Source: JAJFTV01 sp964426355
GTDB taxonomy: Bacteria; Chloroflexota; Anaerolineae; Anaerolineales; Anaerolineaceae
Length of the DNA: 5,051 nt
Assembly: GCA_964426355.1 (NCBI GenBank)
Contig: CAYRRA010000244.1
Span: 1-5,051 of the forward strand
Direction of reading: 5' to 3'
Numbering within the stretch: position 1 is the stretch's first letter; each line of letters starts with the position of its first letter. The position numbers and the translations under genes are program-made. The notes below the pieces were generated by a model. That model did no database searches. It was given only the letters and a program-made list of their open reading frames with translations, and was not told where the DNA came from. Positions 1 through 5,051 of this stretch are shown piece after piece.

Positions 1-250
1 CGTGAACAAGTCCTGCCCAATAAATTTTTTGTATATCTTCTTTGCTATAACCCAATGCTTTGATTTTTTGCTCATTGAAAAGAACGTGGTTCGTTTTGAT
101 ATACCAGTACCAGTTGCCCAGGTTTCCAGCCCAGGGGAAATTCAATGTTTCCATGCTGTCTTTTTCAGCTTTGACTGCATCTAATAAAACCTGCAATTCG
201 CTCACCTTTGCACAACATTCTTCCTTTGAAGACATTCTTGGCTCTACCAT
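1..250 (-). CDS. PAS-domain sensor protein, N-terminal part (cut by window end)
   Basis: Eighty-three codons are visible before the reading frame runs off the left edge, so the output domain is unknown. Residues 8-33 are charged and helical, a likely short coiled coil. The segment from residue 36, with WAGNLGNWYWYIKTN followed by FNEQKIKALGYSKEDI, matches the start of the PAS domains that sit at the N-terminus of many bacterial diguanylate cyclases and sensor kinases. In that family the motif usually reads GNWYWDIKTN; here the Asp is Tyr. No signal peptide or membrane helix is seen, so a cytoplasmic sensor is inferred. The ATG at 250 is chosen because GGAGGG lies just upstream; an internal ATG at codon 6 has no comparable site. 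The gene lies 48 bp after the lipoprotein stop. By hand count GC is about 39%, well below the genes upstream. Confidence 0.75.
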   Translation of the reverse strand, partial: MVEPRMSSKEECCAKVSELQVLLDAVKAEKDSMETLNFPWAGNLGNWYWYIKTNHVLFNEQKIKALGYSKEDIQKIYWAGLVH

Positions 251-253
251 TTT

Positions 254-259
254 CCCTCC
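254..259 (-). promoter_or_regulatory. Ribosome binding site of the PAS gene
   Basis: The minus strand reads GGAGGG three bases before the ATG. The match to the anti-Shine-Dalgarno sequence is strong although the spacing is short, and it supports the start at 250. Confidence 0.65.
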
Positions 260-298
260 GTTAAAACCCTTAAGAAATCTTTTACCTGTACACCGGTA

Positions 299-820
299 TT
301 ACTCCTTCAATTTTTTGGCGGTGCGTAACGCAGCCAGTATCCGCTGATCCGAACGCGGGTCTTCGCCGGTAAACCAATCTGGACCGGGGTAACCCAACGA
401 AATTTGTAAAATCCTTTGCTCTTCGCCCAGTTCTTGCAGAATGACCACCCCGTCAAAACTGAGAGAGGAAAGCGGTGTCCAGAACGCCCCCGCATAAATG
501 CGCTCATCACCCACTGTCACCACAAAAGGCACCCCGCTCACCCAAATCGTTTCAGGGAATAGTTCCTCCATGTGCGCCAAACCTTCTTCGGTGAGTTCAA
601 TACTGTGCGTTGCAGCATCGTAAGAGACGATATCTTTGGCAGAGATTAAGGGCGTATCCTGCAATTCCAGTTCCGCCAGGTTCTTACCCGCCAGTTCAAT
701 TGCATGCATCTCATCTTTCAAGAGGTAAATCGAAAAATCGCCCTTTGCTGCTTCCTGGCAACCCGGCAATAAAAATAGCCCCAGCAAAAGAACAACCATG
801 AATTTCAGTTTTGTGCGCAT
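299..820 (-). CDS. Small lipoprotein of unknown function
   Basis: The predicted protein has 173 residues. It begins with a classic lipoprotein signal: basic residues in MRTKLK, a hydrophobic stretch at residues 7-18 and the lipobox LPGC with Cys21, so the mature protein should be lipid-anchored outside the cytoplasmic membrane. The mature part is a soluble mixed alpha/beta domain with no further membrane helix. Its central segment, YDAATHSIELTEEG (67-80) then GVPFVVTVGDERIYAGAFW (96-114), resembles a group of uncharacterised bacterial proteins, but no named domain is recognised. The frame is open back to 862, which would overlap the SLOG gene by 14 bp. The ATG at 820 is preferred because the signal peptide starts there and GAGGAG precedes it by 7 bases. 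It follows the SLOG gene after 28 bp without a visible terminator, so co-transcription is likely and a sensory or accessory role on the outer face is possible. Confidence 0.8.
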   Translation of the reverse strand: MRTKLKFMVVLLLGLFLLPGCQEAAKGDFSIYLLKDEMHAIELAGKNLAELELQDTPLISAKDIVSYDAATHSIELTEEGLAHMEELFPETIWVSGVPFVVTVGDERIYAGAFWTPLSSLSFDGVVILQELGEEQRILQISLGYPGPDWFTGEDPRSDQRILAALRTAKKLKE

Positions 821-827
821 TTCCTTA

Positions 828-833
828 CTCCTC
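828..833 (-). promoter_or_regulatory. Ribosome binding site deciding the lipoprotein start
   Basis: The minus strand reads GAGGAG seven bases before the ATG at 820, with a second purine-rich AAGGAA directly before the ATG. The site overlaps the alternative in-frame ATG at 835, which therefore cannot be the start served by it. Confidence 0.75.
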
Positions 834-848
834 ATCGGGCGTGACACG

Positions 849-1412
849 TCACCAATTCTCATAGACGATGCTGCCCTGTTCCATTTCAGGCGGTAGACGA
901 ACCGGATTGCCCGGCAGCATATTATCCGCCCTGACCCACATCAGTGGCTTACCACTCATGCGAAAATTCTCCACCACCTCACCGGTGCCGCCTTGACCGC
1001 GCGCCGGTTCGCCATTCCAGATGGCAATCAAAACATCCATGTTTGCTGCGATATGCCGACCCAATGCTTCATAGGCAGGCTCCCCCTCAACCATTGCAGG
1101 CAGTTCAATCACCTCTGTCGCCTTGCAAACCATCCGATGATAAGCCGCACGCCCATCTTCCGGGAAGGTATTCAGATAACATTCCTCGTTGAAAGGCAAT
1201 ACAACCACCAACGGAATCGAACACGCCAACGCCGCCTGCCCCGCCAGTTGATCGCTGCCTGGCGCTAACGGGCTGTAAAGCACCCAATGTGATTCAGCAT
1301 ACCGTTCTTTGAGTCGCGCCAATCCCGAGAGCAGTGCACTCATTAAAGCTGGAACATCCCGTAAATAACGATGACCGGTCACACCGATCCGAATGACTGG
1401 TTTTTCCAACAT
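849..1412 (-). CDS. SLOG-superfamily (LOG/DprA-like) nucleotide-binding protein
   Basis: The 187-residue protein is a single Rossmann-like domain. Visible landmarks are a first strand and Gly-rich loop, IRIGVTGHRYL (7-17); VLYSPLAPGSDQLAGQAA (44-61), the segment with the conserved Gly-Ser/Ala-Asp pattern typical of the DprA/LOG fold; a hydrophobic strand LVVVLPF (68-74); and MDVLIAIWNG (125-134) leading into GQGGTGEVVE (139-148), comparable to the GGxGTxxE phosphate-binding loop of LOG proteins. No signal peptide or membrane helix is seen, so it should be cytoplasmic. SLOG domains are known or predicted to bind nucleotides or NAD-derived ligands, as in Thoeris ThsA, or to hydrolyse nucleotide monophosphates in the LOG enzymes. 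Here the missing LOG-type PGG and the operon partner favour a sensor or ligand-handling role. The ATG at 1412 overlaps the channel gene's stop; a GTG at 1415 is an alternative start. Confidence 0.8.
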   Translation of the reverse strand: MLEKPVIRIGVTGHRYLRDVPALMSALLSGLARLKERYAESHWVLYSPLAPGSDQLAGQAALACSIPLVVVLPFNEECYLNTFPEDGRAAYHRMVCKATEVIELPAMVEGEPAYEALGRHIAANMDVLIAIWNGEPARGQGGTGEVVENFRMSGKPLMWVRADNMLPGNPVRLPPEMEQGSIVYENW

Positions 1413-1414
1413 CA
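1410..1414 (-). other. TGATG stop/start overlap coupling the channel and SLOG genes
   Basis: On the minus strand the TGA stop of the channel-like gene shares its A with the ATG of the SLOG gene. Only a weak AGGG lies nearby, so translation of the SLOG gene probably depends on ribosomes ending the upstream gene. This suggests fixed stoichiometry and a joint function. Confidence 0.8.
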
Positions 1415-3169
1415 CCCTGCAGGTCTCTTTACGTTAACAATCTGCAACCCGGCTCTTGCAGCCATTTGAGGGATAATTTGCATAAGTTCGCAATTGAACC
1501 GTTTCTCTTCATCGGAGAGCTCTTTCCACTGCCGCAGATAAGGGTTCGTTTTCCTCGCCGGGTTGTTTTCCAACCCGTATCGATACCCTTTCTGGCACAT
1601 ATCCTCACACCAGCGTTCGTGTTCGTTGCGTGCCAGGGTATCAATTTCCTCTGGTGAAAAAGCAAACACAGGTGCTTTCAGGTTTTGCATGGGCATAAGT
1701 TGATACCCCAACGCCTGCAAATGCCGCTTCAAGTAGCGTACAAGCCGGCGGTTTGATTCTTTTTTTTCTTCAGAAAGCGTTTCCCACTCCACCGCAGATG
1801 GGCTGTGTTTGCCTTCTGCCGTCGTCTGCTCCAGGTAATGTTTGTGAAACTCCTTTGCCAGTAATTCCACCGAGCTGTTCATCAGTACCTGGGGGGTGCT
1901 GATTTCATCGTAAAAAGATACTCCCTGGATGCGATCCATGACCTCGCCATACTCAAAAAGGTCACGCACAGCAGTCGATTGCATTAAGCGCAGGACAATC
2001 TGCGGTGACAGTTCCTTGAGATGGCGGTACAGTAACAGGGCAGTATGGACAGCAGTTGCATCGTCATCCAGGCATATATACACCGTATGAAGGTTTGGGC
2101 TGCAATGACTCAAAAATCGGTCTACATCCTGGAACTCAGGGGAATAAATTTCAAGTTCATGGGGCGTAATGGAAAAAAACGCTAAAAGTTCCGGGTAAAG
2201 TTTGGTGAACGAAACCGTTTTCCAATCCGCCTCGCGATCCATCACATGCACGTTCACGGGCAAGCGCATTGTCGATCCGACCAACTGCCTGGCAATCTCC
2301 AGCAGTACATGCTGTCCGAATTTCCCAAAACCAATGACCAAAATCGAATTACTATCCAGATTCTTCCCTCTAAGAAACGGTGGGAATTTTTGCGCAACCA
2401 GGCTGGCAGCCAGTTGATAGACATTAATCACGTCATGTTGGATCGATTCTTTCCACTCAGCCTTCAAGGTTTGCTCCAGGAACAAGTTGCTCAACAACGG
2501 GTCATGCAAATGCGTGATACATTGCAGCGTATTGTGGCTCTTCCTCCCCCGCTGCCCGGTCAATATTTGCTCTACCAGGAGTGAATTTTCAATATTTTCA
2601 TGATCATCATCATAAAACGAGAAAAGGGTGCCTGCTTTATCCAGCGCGATCCTGCCTGCAAGGTCTGGGGTGGATAAATTCCCTTGAAGCACCACGCCGC
2701 CCAATTCCTCTATTGCCTGTATTTCCTGCAAACTTTCACTCTTTGTCACCCACACCACTTTCTTCTGTCCTTTAAGCAGTGCCTGGACAGCCCGAAAAGC
2801 CAGTCTGCCATCTCCACAGACCACAACATGCCCGCGCGAGAAACGCAGGGTGAACCGGCGGAACTCTTTTGAAAAAAGTGTTGCCAATGCCATCAGGCTG
2901 GTTTGAGCTGTTAAAAATGGGAGTAAAAACCTGGCGATATTGAGCGCAAGCGGCGGTTTGGAAATACCCCCAGACTCAAATATCGCCAATTGGATGATCA
3001 GGTATATCTTATCCAGCCAATGGTATGTTTCTCCTGTTTGATTTGCATACCGGGAAAAGCCTGTGTAGCCCAACCAAAAACCTGCCAGCCATAGTATTGC
3101 AGTAAAATGCCAGCGATATTTTCGGATAAAAGCAAAAAAGTTGAATGCGGATTTTCGTTGATTACTCAT
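1412..3169 (-). CDS. Channel-like membrane protein: 2 TM, two TrkA-N/RCK domains, two RyR domains
   Basis: The 585-residue protein has a hydrophobic helix at about 20-38, an amphipathic pore-loop-like segment at 51-68 (DKIYLIIQLAIFESGG) and a second helix at about 76-99, the layout of two-TM channels. It has no TVGYG filter. Two Rossmann folds of TrkA-N/RCK type follow. The first, from about 113, has HVVVCGDGRLAF with a degenerate dinucleotide loop. The second, from about 274, has ILVIGFGKFG and an acidic residue at the end of strand 2 (VHVMDRE, 307-313). The C-terminus carries two RyR domains: a short one at about 435-490, with WETLSEEKKESNR, and a well conserved one at about 508-578, with ARNEHERWCEDM and WKELSDEEKRFN. 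Such TrkA-N/RyR proteins occur in many bacteria; gating of ion flow by a nucleotide is inferred, not shown. The frame is open to a GTG at 3229, but that start would put the -10 box inside the gene, so the ATG at 3169 is chosen; its ribosome site is weak. Confidence 0.85.
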   Translation of the reverse strand: MSNQRKSAFNFFAFIRKYRWHFTAILWLAGFWLGYTGFSRYANQTGETYHWLDKIYLIIQLAIFESGGISKPPLALNIARFLLPFLTAQTSLMALATLFSKEFRRFTLRFSRGHVVVCGDGRLAFRAVQALLKGQKKVVWVTKSESLQEIQAIEELGGVVLQGNLSTPDLAGRIALDKAGTLFSFYDDDHENIENSLLVEQILTGQRGRKSHNTLQCITHLHDPLLSNLFLEQTLKAEWKESIQHDVINVYQLAASLVAQKFPPFLRGKNLDSNSILVIGFGKFGQHVLLEIARQLVGSTMRLPVNVHVMDREADWKTVSFTKLYPELLAFFSITPHELEIYSPEFQDVDRFLSHCSPNLHTVYICLDDDATAVHTALLLYRHLKELSPQIVLRLMQSTAVRDLFEYGEVMDRIQGVSFYDEISTPQVLMNSSVELLAKEFHKHYLEQTTAEGKHSPSAVEWETLSEEKKESNRRLVRYLKRHLQALGYQLMPMQNLKAPVFAFSPEEIDTLARNEHERWCEDMCQKGYRYGLENNPARKTNPYLRQWKELSDEEKRFNCELMQIIPQMAARAGLQIVNVKRPAG

Positions 3170-3191
3170 GTTTGGGTGAATCTCTAAATGA

Positions 3192-3197
3192 ATTATA
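3192..3197 (-). promoter_or_regulatory. Candidate sigma-70-type -10 box of the channel-SLOG operon
   Basis: The minus strand reads TATAAT, a perfect -10 consensus, 22 bases before the ATG at 3169. This would give a leader of about 15 bases. No good TTGACA-like -35 box lies 16-18 bases upstream, which suggests a weak or activator-dependent promoter. It lies after the terminator of the preceding gene, where a new promoter is expected. Confidence 0.5.
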
Positions 3198-3212
3198 TAC
3201 CGTGAAGGCTGG

Positions 3213-3237
3213 TTTGATGTGATCCACACCCATCAAA
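3213..3237. promoter_or_regulatory. Inverted repeat upstream of the -10 box, possible operator
   Basis: TTTGATG (3213-3219) and CATCAAA (3231-3237) form perfect 7-bp arms around an 11-base centre. The repeat lies where the missing -35 element would be and just upstream of it, a typical position for a dimeric regulator. No tail of T residues follows, so a terminator role is unlikely. Binding is inferred only from symmetry and position. Confidence 0.35.
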
Positions 3238-3268
3238 TCCTTAGAAAATTGCACCTATATTGATTTTT

Positions 3269-3297
3269 AATAAAAGAAGAGGCGCCCCCTGCGCCTC
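3269..3297 (-). terminator. Rho-independent terminator of the flavoprotein gene
   Basis: On the minus strand GAGGCGC, a five-base loop AGGGG and GCGCCTC form a perfect 7-bp GC-rich stem, followed by TTCTTTTATT. It starts about 30 bases after the TAG stop of the flavoprotein gene. It separates that gene from the channel-SLOG operon. Confidence 0.9.
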
Positions 3298-3327
3298 CAT
3301 CCCATGAATGTTTTTGTTTACGAAGAT

Positions 3328-4944
3328 CTACTCAGCGGCTGCATTTGTGGCAGCAATCCGACCGAAGGTCCAGGCACGGCTGTGGCTCATACCTGGGACA
3401 ATCACCGGGTAGTCATTGGCGAAGAAACCACCAGCAGTGTTACCGGCAGCATATAAGCCGGGGATCACCTTGTGCTCGGTATCGAGAACTTGAAGTTTTG
3501 TATTGACCGCCAAACCACCCAACACAACCAGCAGAGCCAGTGAGTTGTAAGCGGCGTAGAATGGAGCGGTATCGATTGCAGTCATCATTTCGCCATCTTT
3601 GCCGAAGTCATCATCGCTGCCTTTGGCTGCCAGTTCGTTATAGCGTTTAATGGTTGCCTTTAATGCATTTGCGGGAACACCCATTTTCTCAGCCAGCTCA
3701 TCCAACGTGTCTGCCTTTATTAATGTTCCGCTCTCCAATGATGCATCGATGCTTGTCTGAGTACGTTCACTCATCATATTGGTGCGGGAGAAGCTGGTTC
3801 CCATCTTCGGCAGGTCTTCTTCAAACGTGGAGTCGTAAATTGTCCAGGTCTTGTGTCCTGGCTGTAACTGTGCGGAGTTTGCCATAAGGGGAATCGGCAC
3901 GTCCTCGTTTTCGTAGCGCTTGCCTTCAATGTTCACCCGCAGGAACGGGTTTCCGGAGAACGGAGCCGCACCCAGGTTGTGAACCATGGGGGTGTGCGGG
4001 GCTTCAGCCTGCATCGCTGCGCCAATCCACATACCCATCTTCTGTCCATCGCCGGTGTTGACCGGGGGCATATACACGTTCATGTCAACAATTGCGGCTT
4101 TGGGGCAGTAGTACTCTACCATTTCCGGGTTGTTTCCGTAATCACCGGTGCACAGGATGACAGCCTTCGCTGCGTTGAACTGCACATACGCACCTTCGGC
4201 ATTTTTGGCAATCACACCCGTTACACGACCGGAGCTATTCTTTACCAACTGTTCAGCAGGGGTGCTGTAATAAAACTCAGCACCAGCGGTCTTGGCTGCG
4301 CCTTCCAGCATGCCAGCCAGGATGTTCTGATCCATTCCGCCAAACATGTGCACGGAAGCATATTCGGCATAATACTGATCGGGAACATTATTGCCCCAGC
4401 GCATGACCTGGATATCATTGGCTCCAGCCATATCGATCAGTTCATCCATGATTGCATCCACATTGTCCGCCCAAAGCATTACCTGAGCTACATCCGCGCG
4501 GTTGCTGCTCCAGCGTACCAGATCGCGCACAACACGCTTAGGATCGTAATCCAGTCCCTCTTCCAATTGCATCTTGCTGCGCAGAGAGCCATTATGACCA
4601 CCGCGGGCATTGAATTTTTCGGTTTTCTCCACCAAAACCGTTTTAACACCGGCTTTTGCAGCCGTATAGGCAGCCATCAAGCCACTCACACCGGCACCTA
4701 CCACAACCACATCGGCATCGGTTGTGCTCGTAATATCAGCAGCAGCAATCGGTGCGGGGGCGGTGAAAAAGGATGGGGTGCAGCTTTCTACTGCAGTGGT
4801 CACTGCTTCAGCTTCGGTGGCGGCAGGTGTTTCCGCAACTTTCGGCGCACATGAAGCCAGTACAACGCCTCCGGCGGCGGCTGTTGCGCCCCTTAAGAAG
4901 TTCCTTCGGCTGATCCCCTTCTTATAATTCTTTTCTTTTTCCAT
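3328..4944 (-). CDS. Tat-exported FAD-dependent oxidoreductase (fumarate reductase flavoprotein-like), probable lipoprotein
   Basis: The 538-residue protein starts with a twin-arginine signal, SRRNFLRG (12-19), then a weakly hydrophobic helix and a lipobox LASC with Cys32, so a folded, FAD-loaded and lipid-anchored extracytoplasmic enzyme is predicted. An Ala/Thr/Glu linker (about 36-75) leads to the FAD domain: DVVVVGAGVSG (78-88) is the dinucleotide fold, Glu106 in VLVEK should bind the ADP ribose, and ARGGHNGS (113-120) and the C-terminal IPGLYAAGNTAGGFFANDYP (494-513) are typical of the FAD_binding_2 family of fumarate, urocanate and ketosteroid-type reductases. The usual fumarate-reductase HTxGG motif is replaced by LVVLGGL (472-478), so fumarate is an unlikely substrate and the true one is unknown. 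No haem-binding CxxCH is present, so a separate electron donor is needed. The ATG at 4944 follows AAGGAG; the frame is open further to 5007, but that extension lacks support. Confidence 0.88.
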   Translation of the reverse strand: MEKEKNYKKGISRRNFLRGATAAAGGVVLASCAPKVAETPAATEAEAVTTAVESCTPSFFTAPAPIAAADITSTTDADVVVVGAGVSGLMAAYTAAKAGVKTVLVEKTEKFNARGGHNGSLRSKMQLEEGLDYDPKRVVRDLVRWSSNRADVAQVMLWADNVDAIMDELIDMAGANDIQVMRWGNNVPDQYYAEYASVHMFGGMDQNILAGMLEGAAKTAGAEFYYSTPAEQLVKNSSGRVTGVIAKNAEGAYVQFNAAKAVILCTGDYGNNPEMVEYYCPKAAIVDMNVYMPPVNTGDGQKMGMWIGAAMQAEAPHTPMVHNLGAAPFSGNPFLRVNIEGKRYENEDVPIPLMANSAQLQPGHKTWTIYDSTFEEDLPKMGTSFSRTNMMSERTQTSIDASLESGTLIKADTLDELAEKMGVPANALKATIKRYNELAAKGSDDDFGKDGEMMTAIDTAPFYAAYNSLALLVVLGGLAVNTKLQVLDTEHKVIPGLYAAGNTAGGFFANDYPVIVPGMSHSRAWTFGRIAATNAAAE

Positions 4945-4950
4945 TATTTT

Positions 4951-4956
4951 CTCCTT
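4951..4956 (-). promoter_or_regulatory. Ribosome binding site of the flavoprotein gene
   Basis: The minus strand reads AAGGAG six bases before the ATG at 4944. The strong site at normal spacing settles the start, which also places the twin-arginine signal near the N-terminus. Confidence 0.85.
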
Positions 4957-5051
4957 GTATATAGTGCGTCTTCGCCAGTAAAGAATGTGCGAAAACTTTA
5001 AAAACATTGCTCATCAAACCTGTTTCAATTGCGCACAGCAGGAATACAAAA
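4957..5051. other. Non-coding leader region upstream of the flavoprotein gene
   Basis: No gene is supported in these 95 bases on either strand. The region is AT-rich in part (4992-5006) and probably holds the flavoprotein promoter, but no convincing -35/-10 pair at normal spacing was found on the minus strand. A TATATA lies directly beside the ribosome site and is too close to serve as a -10 box. Confidence 0.4.

Noticed and set aside
262..298. ACCTGTACACCGGT near 286-299 as an operator between the lipoprotein and PAS genes
   Set aside because: The symmetry is broken at two positions per arm and it reaches the stop codon of the lipoprotein gene; no promoter elements accompany it.
2246..2584. 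A 112-codon plus-strand open frame opposite the channel gene
   Set aside because: It is antisense to well conserved TrkA-N coding sequence and shows no domain or ribosome site of its own.
3170..3229. A 20-residue N-terminal extension of the channel protein from a GTG
   Set aside because: It would place the TATAAT box and half of the inverted repeat within the coding region, and the ATG at 3169 directly precedes the basic and hydrophobic N-terminus expected for the membrane part.
3979..4854. A 291-codon open frame on the plus strand opposite the flavoprotein gene
   Set aside because: It lies wholly within a convincing minus-strand FAD enzyme, its translation is rich in His and Ile without any recognisable domain, and no ribosome site or promoter supports it. 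It is a shadow frame.
4986..5037. TGTGCG and CGCACA arms upstream of the flavoprotein gene
   Set aside because: The six-base arms are 40 bases apart, with no supporting structure between them; chance is the simpler explanation.

Overview
The window holds five genes, all on the minus strand, so the biological order runs from the right end to the left. No taxonomic marker is present. The moderate GC content and the low-complexity Ala/Thr/Glu/Pro linker after the lipobox cysteine of the Tat-exported flavoprotein would fit an anaerobic Chloroflexota (Anaerolineae-like) bacterium. That assignment is a guess from style, not a demonstrated one.

Right part (3328-4944): a fumarate-reductase-type FAD oxidoreductase with a twin-arginine signal and a lipobox, probably anchored outside the cytoplasmic membrane. 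A strong rho-independent terminator (3269-3297) ends its transcript, so it is probably a separate unit from the genes to its left.

Centre and left (about 3237 down to 299): a compact gene set that starts behind a perfect TATAAT -10 box (3192-3197) with a 7-bp inverted repeat just upstream. First is a 585-residue membrane protein with two transmembrane helices around a pore-loop-like segment, two TrkA-N/RCK-type Rossmann domains and two C-terminal RyR domains. It looks like a ligand-gated ion channel but lacks a TVGYG-type selectivity filter. Its stop codon overlaps the start of a SLOG-superfamily (LOG/DprA-like) nucleotide-binding protein in a TGATG junction, and a small lipoprotein of unknown function follows 28 bp later. 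SLOG and RyR domains have been linked by comparative genomics to nucleotide-based signalling and conflict systems, and SLOG-type domains sit on eukaryotic TRPM channels. The set is therefore a credible candidate for a nucleotide-sensing, channel-gating system. This is the most interesting part of the window.

Left edge (1-250): the N-terminus of a PAS-domain sensor protein, cut by the window end, 48 bp after the lipoprotein gene. Its sequence is clearly more AT-rich than the preceding genes, so whether it belongs to the same unit is open.

No RNA genes, CRISPR arrays or mobile elements were seen. No stretch longer than 300 bases lacks a gene.
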